A stretch of 64,000 nucleotides of DNA, from NCBI RefSeq assembly GCF_001645385.1, contig NZ_LVHI01000014.1, positions 30,244 through 94,243 of the forward strand. Direction: 5' to 3'. This DNA comes from Rhodococcoides kyotonense (GTDB taxonomy: Bacteria; Actinomycetota; Actinomycetes; Mycobacteriales; Mycobacteriaceae). Made by a program: the position numbers and the translations under genes. Below the pieces are notes generated by a model, which worked only from the letters and a program-made list of their open reading frames with translations, was not told where the DNA came from and ran no database searches. How positions within the stretch are numbered: position 1 is the first letter of the stretch; every line of letters starts with the position of its first letter. Below are positions 8,009-18,351 of the stretch, piece after piece.

Positions 8009-9637
8009 TCAGTTCTTCTCGATCGCGTAGTAGATCGGGATACCGTCCCAACCGATCTGAACGTTGCTCACGTTCTCGGACCAACCGCTGGCCGCGTTGC
8101 GGTACCAGTTGGGGACCGCGGGCAGGTCGTTCAGAAGAATCGACTGAGCCTGGTTGATCAGGTCCTGCGCCTTGTCCTTGTCGGTCTCGCTGGCCGACTC
8201 GCGGAGCAGACGGTCGAACTCGGGGTTCGAGTAGTCACCGTCGTTGGAGCTGCCGCCGGTCTGGTAGTTCTGCGCCAGGAAGCCGTACTGCTGCGGGTAG
8301 TCACCCTGCCAGCCCGAACGGAATGCCGTCGGGATGGTGCGGTTGGTGGCTTCGGTACGCAGCTGCGCGAACGTCGGGTACGGGGCGCCCTGCGCCTCGA
8401 TGCCGAGGGTGTTGCGGATGCTGTTGGTGACAGCGTCGACCCATTCCTGGTGTCCACCATCGGAGTTGTACGCGATGGCGAACGTGCCGGACCACGGTGC
8501 GATCGCGTCGGCCCGTGCCCAGAGTTCCTTGGCGCCTTCGGGGTCGTACTCGACGTTTCCTTCGTTCTCGAGCGAGTCCGTGTATCCCTCGATGGCCGGG
8601 CTGGTGAAGTCCTTGGCCGGGGTACGGGTGTTGTTGAAGATCTGCTCGGTGATCTGGTCGCGGTTGATCGCCTTGGAGATCGCCTGACGACGCAGAACAC
8701 CCTCTTCACCGCCGAAGTGTGCGAGGCGGCCCGGGATGGTGAACGTCTCGATGCTGGCCGACGGCTGGTTCACCGTGCGGTCCGGCAGGTCGGTCTCGAA
8801 CGTCGTCACAGCAGAGGACGGGACGTTGTCGAGAACGTCGACGTTGTTCGACAGCAGATCCGTGTACGCGGTGTCGAGGTTGCTGTACAGAATGAAGTTG
8901 ATGCCGCCGTTGACGGGCTTGCGGTTGCCGTCGTAGTCCGGGTTGGTGACCAGGTCGATGCGGACGTTGTGCTGCCACGCACCTTCCTGTGCGAACTTGT
9001 ACGGGCCGTTGCCGATCGGGTTTTCGCCGAACGCGGCCATATCGGCGTAGGCGACCTCGGGCAGCGGGTAGTACGCGGCGAAACCGAGACGATCCGGGAA
9101 CGCAGCTTCGGGCTGCTTCAGCTGAATCGTGAACGTCTTGTCGTCGACGACCTGGAGACCGGACATCGTCTGAACCGTCGGGTTCTCGGCCGCGACCTCG
9201 TCGTAGCCCTGGATGGGATCGAAGAACGAACCCTGAAGCTGCGCGTTGGTGGACAGCGCGCCGTAGTTCCACGCGTCGACGAAGGACTTCGCCGTGACGG
9301 GGGAGCCGTCGGTGAACGTCCAGCCGTCCTTCAGCGTGACGGTGTAGTTCTGGCCGTCGGTCGTGTCGATGGACTCGGCGACTTCGTTCTCGACGCCGCC
9401 TTCGGGCGTGTACGAGACGAGACCGGCGAAGATCGAGTCGACGACGCGTCCGCCGGTGTTCTCGCTGGTGTTGGTGGGAACGAGCGGGTTCTGCGGCTCG
9501 CCGCTCCATGCGTTGATGATCGCGGAACCATCACCGGATCCACCGCCGCCGGCCGAGTCACTCGACGAGCACGCTGTCACCAGCGCGGCTCCTACGACGA
9601 CCGCAACCGCGGCAGTCGCGATGCGCGTTCTACGCAA
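8009..9637 (-). CDS. dppA: Dipeptide-type ABC transporter substrate-binding lipoprotein DppA
   Basis: 542-residue extracytoplasmic solute-binding protein of family 5 (Rv3666c). The TTG at 9637 is taken as start: a GAGAGG ribosome site lies 7 bases upstream and it yields a proper lipoprotein signal, RRTR plus a hydrophobic segment ending VTAC, with Cys23 as the lipidated residue. Longer upstream frames would put about 40 arginine-rich residues before the signal. Mature-protein features include the Gly/Ser-rich linker after Cys and the family segments YTVTLKDGWTFTDGSPVTA and GNGPYKF. It is the first gene of the dppABCD operon and has a structured leader. Confidence 0.92.
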   Translation of the reverse strand: MRRTRIATAAVAVVVGAALVTACSSSDSAGGGGSGDGSAIINAWSGEPQNPLVPTNTSENTGGRVVDSIFAGLVSYTPEGGVENEVAESIDTTDGQNYTVTLKDGWTFTDGSPVTAKSFVDAWNYGALSTNAQLQGSFFDPIQGYDEVAAENPTVQTMSGLQVVDDKTFTIQLKQPEAAFPDRLGFAAYYPLPEVAYADMAAFGENPIGNGPYKFAQEGAWQHNVRIDLVTNPDYDGNRKPVNGGINFILYSNLDTAYTDLLSNNVDVLDNVPSSAVTTFETDLPDRTVNQPSASIETFTIPGRLAHFGGEEGVLRRQAISKAINRDQITEQIFNNTRTPAKDFTSPAIEGYTDSLENEGNVEYDPEGAKELWARADAIAPWSGTFAIAYNSDGGHQEWVDAVTNSIRNTLGIEAQGAPYPTFAQLRTEATNRTIPTAFRSGWQGDYPQQYGFLAQNYQTGGSSNDGDYSNPEFDRLLRESASETDKDKAQDLINQAQSILLNDLPAVPNWYRNAASGWSENVSNVQIGWDGIPIYYAIEKN

Positions 9638-9760
9638 AGCAAATCCTCTCTTCGGTTCGATCGCGGGTTCGCCGCGATCGGCCCCATGGGCGTCACGCCC
9701 ACGGAGTATGTGGGGGCGACCGCCTACCCCGCGTCGTACGCGGGGGCAACGATCTGAATA
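9638..9760 (-). promoter_or_regulatory. Structured 5' leader of dppA
   Basis: Three small inverted repeats lie in the roughly 120 bases before dppA: 9727-9745 (8-bp stem, 3-base loop), 9688-9700 (GGGCG/CGCCC) and 9659-9679 (GATCGCG/CGCGATC, 7-base loop). The last ends about 21 bases before the TTG start. No known riboswitch class was recognised; post-transcriptional control of dppA is an inference. Confidence 0.4.
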
Positions 9761-9998
9761 CACAGGACTCTAGACACATCCTGAGATGACGATGTGAGCT
9801 CCCCCGCAAATTGCTGACTCACGAGTAACCACGCAACATGAACGAAACGTTTCGGCAACTCGTTTTCGACGCCGCACGGGCCCCTACGTTCGGGCCTGCC
9901 CGACGGGACGGCCCTGAATACCGCCTACCGCGTCAAACCGACCGATCGCCGCAGATCACAGGGTTGCACAGCGCTGCAACGATGCGACCGCGCTCACA

Positions 9999-10014
9999 TG
10001 TGACTACGCTCACT
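9999..10014 (+). promoter_or_regulatory. Crp/GlxR-type operator upstream of acs
   Basis: TGTGACTACGCTCACT matches the Crp consensus TGTGA-N6-TCACA at nine of ten positions. It lies 71 bases before acs in the divergent dppA/acs gap. The Crp protein encoded at 20420-21094 is the obvious candidate to bind it, linking acetate activation to cAMP. Control of acs is the inferred role; dppA could also be affected. Confidence 0.65.
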
Positions 10015-10084
10015 AGCGCCTGCAGGCCCGTGTTCGGTGATGTGCTGAGCGGCGAAATCGACGGACGAAAGAGAGCTATTCGAG

Positions 10085-12028
<1,944 letters not shown>

Positions 12029-12035
12029 CGCGGCT

Positions 12036-12077
12036 CGTGCGTGCGAATGTATAGCCCGCTATACATTCGCACGCACG
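12036..12077. repeat. Palindromic stop-proximal repeat, copy 1 (acs / MFS)
   Basis: Perfect 20-bp arms (CGTGCGTGCGAATGTATAGC and its complement) separated by CC. A second small hairpin, ACGTGT-gttt-ACACGT (12075-12090), overlaps the stop of the convergent MFS gene. No T tract on either side. Probably a two-way transcription terminator, but the arm sequence itself is conserved among copies. Confidence 0.85.
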
Positions 12078-12082
12078 TGTGT

Positions 12083-13456
12083 TTACACGTTCTCGAGCTG
12101 CTGATCCCTGGTCTCCCGCATGACGATCAGCGAGATCAACGTCAGTGCGGCGACGATGGCCAGGTAGACACCGACCCAGCCGACGCCGTAGGACGACACC
12201 AGCCACGTCGCGATGAACGGCGCCACCGCGGCACCGAGGATCGACGACGTGTTGTACGCGATTCCGGATCCGGTGTAGCGCACGTTCGTCGAGAAGAGCT
12301 CGGGCAGAACAGCACTCATCGGGCCGAACGTCAGACCCATCAGCGCGAGTCCGATGCACATGAACACCAGCATCCGACCCGCGGTCGCCTCCGACGGAGC
12401 GGCGAGCCAGTTGAACGACAGACCGAACACGATGATCGCCGCCGTGATGACGATCAGCGTGGGGCGACGACCGAAGCGGTCCGCGAGCCAGCCCGCGACC
12501 GGGATGAGTGCGGCGAAGAACAGCACGGCGATCAGCTGTAGTTCGAGGAAGTCGGTGTAAGGAATGCTGATCTTCGGCCCGTTGACGTCGGACACCTTGC
12601 CGGTGCCGTAGCTGACCACCCACGTCGTCATGATGTAGAAGAGCGTGTACGTCGCGAGCATGACGAACGTGCCGATGATGAGCTGACGCCAGCTGGTCTT
12701 GAAGACCTCTGCGAGCGGCGTCTTGACTTTCTGTCCACGCTGGACGGCGAGCTTGAACACCGGTGTCTCCTCGAGCTTCAGACGCACGTAGAGACCGATG
12801 ATCACCATGACGGCGCTGAGCAGGAACGGGATTCGCCAGCCCCACGTGAGGAACGCGTGGTCGGTCCCGGAATTGGCCGCGTCGTAACCCGTCATCATGA
12901 CGATGAGCAGGAAGATGCCGTTGGCGAAGAAGAAGCCGATCGGCGCACCGAGCTGCGGGTACATCGCAGCCCAGGCGCGCTTGCCCGGCTTCGCGGTTTC
13001 CGTCGCGAGCAGTGCTGCGCCACTCCACTCGCCGCCGAGGCCGACGCCCTGCGCGAAGCGCATCAACGCCAGCAACGCGGGCGCGAGAATGCCTGCGGCT
13101 GCGTACGTCGGTAACAGTCCGATCGCGAACGTGGCGATACCCATCGTCAGCAGCGAGCCGACGAGAGTGGCCTTGCGTCCGATTCGGTCACCGAAGTGGC
13201 CGAACAGGATCGAGCCGACGGGACGAGCGACGAAAGCGAGGCCGAACGTGGCGAACGACGCCAGCAGAGCCGTCGTGTCGTTGCCTGCCGGGAAGAACAG
13301 CTTGGGGAAGACCAGAACGGCCGCGGTGGCGTAGATGTAGAAGTCGAAGAACTCGATCGACGTCCCGACCATGGAAGCAACGACGATACGAGACCGTGGT
13401 ACCTCCGGTGCCGGTGCCGTGGTGCCGTCGCCGGGAACGGCGGAGGTAGTGCTCAC
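12083..13456 (-). CDS. MFS transporter, metabolite:H+ symporter (MHS) family
   Basis: 457-residue major facilitator with twelve predicted membrane helices. The MHS subfamily is indicated by the first-helix segment SMVGTSIEFFDFYIYATAAVLVF, the GHFGDRIGRK loop and the long QGVGLGGEWSGAALLATE motif. Substrates of this group include proline, betaine, shikimate and carboxylic acids; which one applies here cannot be read from sequence. The GTG at 13456 is chosen because AGGAG stands 8 bases upstream. The gene has no counterpart in the syntenic M. tuberculosis segment, so it is a lineage-specific insertion. Confidence 0.85.
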   Translation of the reverse strand: MSTTSAVPGDGTTAPAPEVPRSRIVVASMVGTSIEFFDFYIYATAAVLVFPKLFFPAGNDTTALLASFATFGLAFVARPVGSILFGHFGDRIGRKATLVGSLLTMGIATFAIGLLPTYAAAGILAPALLALMRFAQGVGLGGEWSGAALLATETAKPGKRAWAAMYPQLGAPIGFFFANGIFLLIVMMTGYDAANSGTDHAFLTWGWRIPFLLSAVMVIIGLYVRLKLEETPVFKLAVQRGQKVKTPLAEVFKTSWRQLIIGTFVMLATYTLFYIMTTWVVSYGTGKVSDVNGPKISIPYTDFLELQLIAVLFFAALIPVAGWLADRFGRRPTLIVITAAIIVFGLSFNWLAAPSEATAGRMLVFMCIGLALMGLTFGPMSAVLPELFSTNVRYTGSGIAYNTSSILGAAVAPFIATWLVSSYGVGWVGVYLAIVAALTLISLIVMRETRDQQLENV

Positions 13457-13650
13457 GGTTGTGCTCCTGAAGAGAGGGTATGTACGAGTGTGCAAATTAC
13501 CTGATCACAACCTGAGAAAATCAGCGGATCCCGAATATCGGGGACATGGACGGCAGCCGCCTGAGCGCTTCCGACCTGTTCGGCACTAGTGTTACGGCAG
13601 ACCGGCCGAGACCAGAATCATCAGCACCAGCAAGTGGAGGGGTCGAGAAG

Positions 13651-14169
13651 TTGAGCGAGACCAATCGCGGCAATGGCACTGCAGGCAACGGCACTGCATA
13701 CCCGGAGGGCGTACCGAACACGATCTCGTCGATCCCTCTGTCGGACCCCGACTACCGCGCCCCGGGAACCGGCAGCATCGGCAGCCTGGTCAAGGACGCG
13801 ACGACGCAGGTCTCCACTCTGGTTCGTGCCGAGGTCGAGCTCGCCAAGGCGGAGGTGACCGGTGAGATCAAGAAGGGCCTGCAGGGAAGCCTGTTCTTCA
13901 TCCTCGCTCTCGCAGTCCTCATCTTCAGCGCCTTCTTCTTCTTTTTCTTCGCCGCCGAGACTCTCGACATCTGGTTGCCCCGGTGGGCTGCGTTCCTGAT
14001 CGTCTTCGCCTTCATGGTTCTCGTGGCCGCGGCCCTCGCGTTCCTCGGATATCGGCGTGTGAAGAAACTGCGCAAGCCCGAGAAGACCATCGACTCGCTG
14101 AAGCAGGCGTCGACGGTTCTGCCGAACCAGCACGAGACCACGCCCGGCATCCCCGGCTACAAAAAGTAG
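13651..14169 (+). CDS. DUF1469 / phage-holin-family membrane protein (Rv3669-like)
   Basis: 172-residue membrane protein. A polar N-terminus is followed by the conserved amphipathic segment SLVKDATTQVSTLVRAEVEL, then two hydrophobic helices (SLFFILALAVLIFSAFFFF and WAAFLIVFAFMVLVAAALAF) and a basic cytoplasmic tail. The family is widespread in actinobacteria without firm function. The TTG at 13651 is preferred because GGAGGGG lies just upstream; the frame could extend to 13546 but the added residues look non-coding. It sits 24 bases before ephE, as in M. tuberculosis, and diverges from the MFS gene. Confidence 0.78.
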   Translation: MSETNRGNGTAGNGTAYPEGVPNTISSIPLSDPDYRAPGTGSIGSLVKDATTQVSTLVRAEVELAKAEVTGEIKKGLQGSLFFILALAVLIFSAFFFFFFAAETLDIWLPRWAAFLIVFAFMVLVAAALAFLGYRRVKKLRKPEKTIDSLKQASTVLPNQHETTPGIPGYKK

Positions 14170-14193
14170 CGACGCACGTCGCCGGGCTCGCCG

Positions 14194-15129
14194 ATGATCC
14201 AGCCTGATCCGTCCACCGTTCGCTTCGGTGGACCGTGGATCCACCGCGACGTTCATGCCAACGGCATCCGATTTCACGTCGTCGAGACCGCCGATGCGCC
14301 GTCGGACGCCCCGCTCGTCGTTCTTCTGCACGGCTTCGCCGATTTCTGGTGGTCGTGGCGGCATCAACTGACGGCGCTGTCGAGTGCCGGTTTTCGGGCG
14401 GTGGCCGTCGACCTGCGCGGTTACGGTGACACCGACAAACCGCCTCGCGGCTACGACGGTTGGACCCTGGCCGGTGACGTCGTCGGGCTCATTCGCGCTC
14501 TCGGCTACACCAACGCGACGCTCGTGGGACACGCCGACGGCGGTCTCGTCTGTTGGGCGACTGCCGCGCTGCATCCGCGTATGACACGCGCGATCGGCCT
14601 GGTCGGGTCGCCCCACCCCATCGCGCTGCGGCACGGTGTCCTGCGTGACAAGGGTCAGCGACGCGCACTGCTGCCGTTCTTCCTGCGCTATCAGGTCCCG
14701 ATCGCGCCCGAGCGCGCCTTGACCAAGGACGACGGGGCTGCCGTCGAGCGCATTCTGCGAGCTCGGACCTCCGCTTCGTGGCAGAACAGCGACGAGTTCG
14801 ACGACGTCGCGACGCAGATGCGATCCGCGATTCGCATCGCCGGTGCCGCGCACTGCGCGTTGGAATATCAGCGGTGGGCGTTCCGCAGCCAGTTCCGATC
14901 CGACGGGCGCCGATTCATGCAGGCGATGGACACCACACTCGACATTCCCGTTCTGCAGATCCACGGTGAACACGATCCGTACGTGCTGCGGAAGACCGTC
15001 GCAGGCGACGCGAAGTGGGCACCGCGACGGCGTCTGCACACCGTCGTCGGCGCGGGTCACTACACGCATCAGGAAGCGCCCGACGAGGTGACGGCGGAGC
15101 TTCTGGCGCTGTGCCGCGATCAGCCCTGA
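14194..15129 (+). CDS. ephE: Alpha/beta hydrolase, epoxide-hydrolase-like (EphE family)
   Basis: 311-residue alpha/beta hydrolase matching Rv3670. The oxyanion motif HGFADFWWSW is followed by the nucleophile elbow VGHADGG, in which D115 sits where epoxide hydrolases carry their nucleophilic aspartate. The acid residue lies in HGEHDPYV and the catalytic His in GAGHYTHQE. Epoxide or related ester hydrolysis is the expected chemistry; the substrate is unknown. It follows the DUF1469 gene closely and is probably co-transcribed with it. A GC-rich hairpin at 15143-15172 follows the stop. Confidence 0.85.
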   Translation: MIQPDPSTVRFGGPWIHRDVHANGIRFHVVETADAPSDAPLVVLLHGFADFWWSWRHQLTALSSAGFRAVAVDLRGYGDTDKPPRGYDGWTLAGDVVGLIRALGYTNATLVGHADGGLVCWATAALHPRMTRAIGLVGSPHPIALRHGVLRDKGQRRALLPFFLRYQVPIAPERALTKDDGAAVERILRARTSASWQNSDEFDDVATQMRSAIRIAGAAHCALEYQRWAFRSQFRSDGRRFMQAMDTTLDIPVLQIHGEHDPYVLRKTVAGDAKWAPRRRLHTVVGAGHYTHQEAPDEVTAELLALCRDQP

Positions 15130-15142
15130 CGCCCCCGGGAGC

Positions 15143-15172
15143 TGGGCGCGTGCGAAAACGCTAGGACGCCCA
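15143..15172 (+). terminator. Possible terminator of ephE
   Basis: Outer arms TGGGCG (15143-15148) and CGCCCA (15167-15172) with a possible inner CGT/ACG pairing, 14 bases past the ephE stop and just before the thiolase promoter. Weak evidence. Confidence 0.35.
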
Positions 15173-15178
15173 AGTATT

Positions 15179-15210
15179 GTGCGTCTCACCGACGACCACG
15201 GGAGACGCAC
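15179..15210 (+). promoter_or_regulatory. Inverted repeat abutting the thiolase start
   Basis: GTGCGTCTC (15179-15187) is repeated inverted as GAGACGCAC (15202-15210), which ends directly against the ATG and contains the GGGAG ribosome site. A TATTGT -10 box at 15175-15180 puts the transcript start near 15187, so the repeat is more likely a DNA operator than an RNA hairpin. Confidence 0.45.
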
Positions 15211-16389
15211 ATGACACAGACCGTACTGATTGCGGGCGCACGCACGCCGATCGGAAAGCTTGCCGGCGCACTGGCATCGCTCAGCGCAGCGGATCTCGGC
15301 GCGCACGCGATCCGCGGCGCACTCGAGAAGGCCGGGGTCGACGCCGGATCCGTCGACGCGGTCATCATGGGCAATGTCGTGCAGGCAGGTGTCGGGCCGA
15401 ACCCGGCCCGCCAGGCCGCAGCAGCCGCGTCGATCCCGCTGACGACTCCTGCGATCACGATTAACAACCTGTGCCTGTCCGGACTGCAGGCCATCATCGA
15501 CGGCGACCGGCTGATCAAGTCCGGTGACGCCGACATCGTCGTCGCAGGCGGCATGGAATCGATGACCAACGCGCCCTATCTCGCCCGCGGTGCACGAACC
15601 GGATTCCGTTACGGCTCGGCGTCACTCGACGATTCCCTCGACCGCGATGCCCTCATCTGCGCGTTCGACGACGTGTCCATGGGCGAGGCCACCGACCGCT
15701 ACGTGAAGGGCACCGACATCGATCGCGCCGGCCAGGACGCGTTCGCCGCTCGCTCACACGAACTCGCTGCTGCGGCGACCGAGGACGGCCGGTTCGGCGA
15801 CGAGATCGTGCCCGTCGAGATCAAGAGCCGCCGCGGATCGACGACGGTCTCCGACGACGAGGGCATCCGGGCCGGCACGACCGCCGAAAGTCTCGGCAAG
15901 TTGCGTCCCGCGTTCCTCGAAGACGGCACGATCACGGCCGGGTCCGCGTCACAGCTGTCCGACGGCGCCGCCGCCGTGGTGTTGATGAGCAAGACGAAGG
16001 CCGAGGAGCTCGGCTTGGAATGGATCGCCGAGCTGGGCACGTCGGCGTTCGTCGCCGGCCCGGACACCTCGCTGCTGCACCAGCCCGCCAACGCGATCGC
16101 GAAGGCGCTCGAAAAGGATGGCGAACTGAAGGTCGGCGACCTCGACGTCGTCGAGATCAACGAGGCGTTCGCCGGTGTCGCACTCGCGACGGTCGGTCAG
16201 CTCGGCCTGGACGCCGACAAGGTGAACATTCACGGCGGCGCGATCGCTCTCGGCCATCCCGTCGGCATGTCGGGTGCGCGCCTCGCGCTCTCGCTGGCGC
16301 ATTCGCTGAAGCGCCGCGGCGGTGGCGTCGGCGCTGCGGCCCTGTGCGGCGGTGGCGGTCAGGGCAACGCGCTGATTCTCCGGGCCTGA
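15211..16389 (+). CDS. Acetyl-CoA acetyltransferase (thiolase)
   Basis: 392-residue thiolase condensing two acyl-CoA units or, in reverse, cleaving 3-ketoacyl-CoA. The nucleophilic Cys is C88 in INNLCLSG. The other active-site blocks NEAFAGVAL, GGAIALGHPVGMSGAR and CGGGGQGNA are intact and in order. Length is that of the degradative/biosynthetic acetyltransferase group. It stands alone with its own promoter and an inverted repeat at the start, and is absent from the matching M. tuberculosis segment. A palindromic repeat follows 6 bases after the stop. Confidence 0.93.
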   Translation: MTQTVLIAGARTPIGKLAGALASLSAADLGAHAIRGALEKAGVDAGSVDAVIMGNVVQAGVGPNPARQAAAAASIPLTTPAITINNLCLSGLQAIIDGDRLIKSGDADIVVAGGMESMTNAPYLARGARTGFRYGSASLDDSLDRDALICAFDDVSMGEATDRYVKGTDIDRAGQDAFAARSHELAAAATEDGRFGDEIVPVEIKSRRGSTTVSDDEGIRAGTTAESLGKLRPAFLEDGTITAGSASQLSDGAAAVVLMSKTKAEELGLEWIAELGTSAFVAGPDTSLLHQPANAIAKALEKDGELKVGDLDVVEINEAFAGVALATVGQLGLDADKVNIHGGAIALGHPVGMSGARLALSLAHSLKRRGGGVGAAALCGGGGQGNALILRA

Positions 16390-16395
16390 CGCCGT

Positions 16396-16437
16396 CGTGC
16401 GTGCGAATGTACAGCGGGCTGTACATTCGCACGCACG
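16396..16437. repeat. Palindromic stop-proximal repeat, copy 2 (thiolase / marP)
   Basis: Perfect 20-bp arms CGTGCGTGCGAATGTACAGC and complement with GG between them. Compared with copy 1, one arm base and its partner have both changed (TATAG to CAG-type), preserving pairing. A small hairpin GCGGC-GTA-GCCGC follows directly, next to the stop of convergent marP. Confidence 0.85.
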
Positions 16438-16450
16438 TGCGGCGTAGCCG

Positions 16451-17641
16451 CTACACGATGCAGGCGCCGGTGCCGACAACGCTCGAGCTGTTGACACCAC
16501 TGGCCAGTTCGTCGCCGATCTCATCGGCCGTCAGCACGAATCCGGTGTCGGGGTCGTCGACGGCCGCACCGAACACCAGTCCGAGCACCTGGCCGTCCTC
16601 GGCGACGAGCGGTCCGCCGGAGTTGCCCTGACGCACCGATCCGCGGACCGTGTACACCTGACGCTCGACGGTCCCGGTTCGATAGATGTCCGGCCCTTCC
16701 AGGTTCAGGGTTTCGCGAATGCGCGCCGGACTCGCCGTGTACGGGCCACCTCCTGGGTAGCCGAGCACGATCGCGCTCTCCCCCGACACCGCAGGCTCCG
16801 GCGAGAAGTTCATGACGGGCACGTCCAGCCCGGGGACTCGCAGGATCGCGACGTCTTCTTCGGGATCGAACAGCACGACCTCGGCGTCGTAGACCGTGCC
16901 GAGCGAATCGACGGTGACGCCTTCGGTTCCGGCCACGACGTGCGCGTTGGTCATGACGACCTGCGGTGCGACGACGAATCCGGATCCTTCGAGCGCCTTC
17001 TGGCAACTCGGTGCGACACCGGAAACCTTCAGCACGCTCTGCTGCAACTGCGCGACGAGCGGGCTCGCGGCCAGGGCCGGATCCGGCTGTTCGACGTTCG
17101 CGACCGGCGTACGCCCGAACGGCCCGATGACGTCGGGTAGCCCGGACGTGTCGAGCAGCGCCGAGAATTCCTTGGGGATCCCGCGGAGCCACTGGGGTGC
17201 GACCTCGTCGACCTTGCCGAGCACCTGCGAACTGCGCACGGCAGTGGCGACCTCGGGTTGCGACGACGACGTCAGCGGTATCGCCAGTAGCCACGCCGCG
17301 GCGAGCACGGCCGCAGCCTGCAGGACCGCGCCGACGCCGCTGTCCACGGACCGGGCACCGCGCGAATGCATTCCGCTCCGGAGCGCCCGCCCGAGAACCA
17401 TCCCGGACACCTCGCCGATGATGACGAGAACCACGATGAGCGCGATGCCGACGAACACGCGCAGCCTCGTCCCGTCGACGTGCTCGAGAACGTGCGGTGC
17501 GATCAGGATGCCCGCGACAGCTCCGAGAATGACGCCCAGAAAAGCCATCGCCGACGCCACCGCGCCCTGCCGCCATCCCGAACCCGCTGCGAGCAACGCG
17601 ATACCGACGACGACGATGTCGACCCAGGTCCCGCCCGTCAT
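16451..17641 (-). CDS. marP: Membrane-anchored periplasmic serine protease MarP
   Basis: 396-residue protein matching Rv3671c, an acid- and oxidative-stress-resistance protease. Four N-terminal membrane helices (CvpA-like region) are followed by a chymotrypsin-fold protease. The triad is visible as His in TNAHVVAG (about 233), Asp in EEDVAILRV (about 263) and Ser in RQGNSGGPL (about 340). These positions match the mycobacterial protein. The ATG at 17641 overlaps the NUDIX stop (ATGA). It closes the nth-tlpA-NUDIX-marP chain of overlapping genes. Confidence 0.93.
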   Translation of the reverse strand: MTGGTWVDIVVVGIALLAAGSGWRQGAVASAMAFLGVILGAVAGILIAPHVLEHVDGTRLRVFVGIALIVVLVIIGEVSGMVLGRALRSGMHSRGARSVDSGVGAVLQAAAVLAAAWLLAIPLTSSSQPEVATAVRSSQVLGKVDEVAPQWLRGIPKEFSALLDTSGLPDVIGPFGRTPVANVEQPDPALAASPLVAQLQQSVLKVSGVAPSCQKALEGSGFVVAPQVVMTNAHVVAGTEGVTVDSLGTVYDAEVVLFDPEEDVAILRVPGLDVPVMNFSPEPAVSGESAIVLGYPGGGPYTASPARIRETLNLEGPDIYRTGTVERQVYTVRGSVRQGNSGGPLVAEDGQVLGLVFGAAVDDPDTGFVLTADEIGDELASGVNSSSVVGTGACIV

Positions 17642-18351
17642 CGTTCCAACCCTGCGCCAACGGCAGCCAAGCTCGCCTCCAGATCGCGAATGTCGGATGT
17701 GTCCCACTCGGTTTCCCAGCCCGAGACGGCCAGAAGACCCGCAAGAATACCGCCGGTGAAGCCCCAGACGAGCATCCCGTCCACGGCGAAAGCAGGGCCC
17801 TGATACCCGGCGGGGTGCCGGACCTGAAACCGATTGTCCGGGTCGAGCAGTTCGCGCAACGGCACACGGACGACGCGTTCTGCCTCGTTGGTGTCGACGA
17901 CTCCGACGCGGCTCGGCGTTCTCCAGTACGCGAGCACGGGAACGACGTCGAATCGTGACGGCGGCACGTAGATTCCAGGCATCGTCGCGAGCGGTTGCAC
18001 GCCGGACGGATCGAGTCCCGTCTCTTCCTGTGCTTCGCGCAATGCGGTGGCTATCGGAGACTCGTCGCCGGGATCGGTTGCACCACCGGGGAAGGCGACC
18101 TGGCCGCTGTGTTGCCGAAGCGTCGCAGCTCGTTGAGTCAACAGGACGTCGGCGTCGGCAGGCAGTCCCCCACGAGCGGTCGGATCGGCGTCGAACGCTC
18201 CACCGAAGAGCACGAGGACAGAGGCGGGACGCGTCGGCTCGGGGCCGACGGCTTTACGTTGCAGCACGGGATTGATGCCGTCGGTGTCGGTGAGGCCGCG
18301 TTCTCCCCCGGCTGCGTCGACGACGGCTTTCAACCACTGCGGCGCGGTCAC
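17638..18351 (-). CDS. NUDIX hydrolase, CoA-pyrophosphatase type
   Basis: 237-residue NUDIX protein (Rv3672c). The Nudix box reads G-x5-E-x7-REAQEETGL, preceded by LLTQRAATLRQHSGQVAFPGG, the signature of the CoA diphosphatase subgroup that cleaves CoA to phosphopantetheine and 3',5'-ADP. The GTG at 18351 is the start: it overlaps the preceding stop as GTGA and gives the usual family length; a longer in-frame extension is antisense-like and arginine-rich. It is translationally coupled to its neighbours on both sides. Confidence 0.9.
   Translation of the reverse strand: MTAPQWLKAVVDAAGGERGLTDTDGINPVLQRKAVGPEPTRPASVLVLFGGAFDADPTARGGLPADADVLLTQRAATLRQHSGQVAFPGGATDPGDESPIATALREAQEETGLDPSGVQPLATMPGIYVPPSRFDVVPVLAYWRTPSRVGVVDTNEAERVVRVPLRELLDPDNRFQVRHPAGYQGPAFAVDGMLVWGFTGGILAGLLAVSGWETEWDTSDIRDLEASLAAVGAGLER

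Noticed and set aside
7988..9757. A 589-codon plus-strand open frame antisense to dppA
   Set aside because: It is the GC-rich shadow of dppA: no domain similarity, Val/Arg/Asp-rich, and dppA itself has a signal peptide, lipobox and family motifs.
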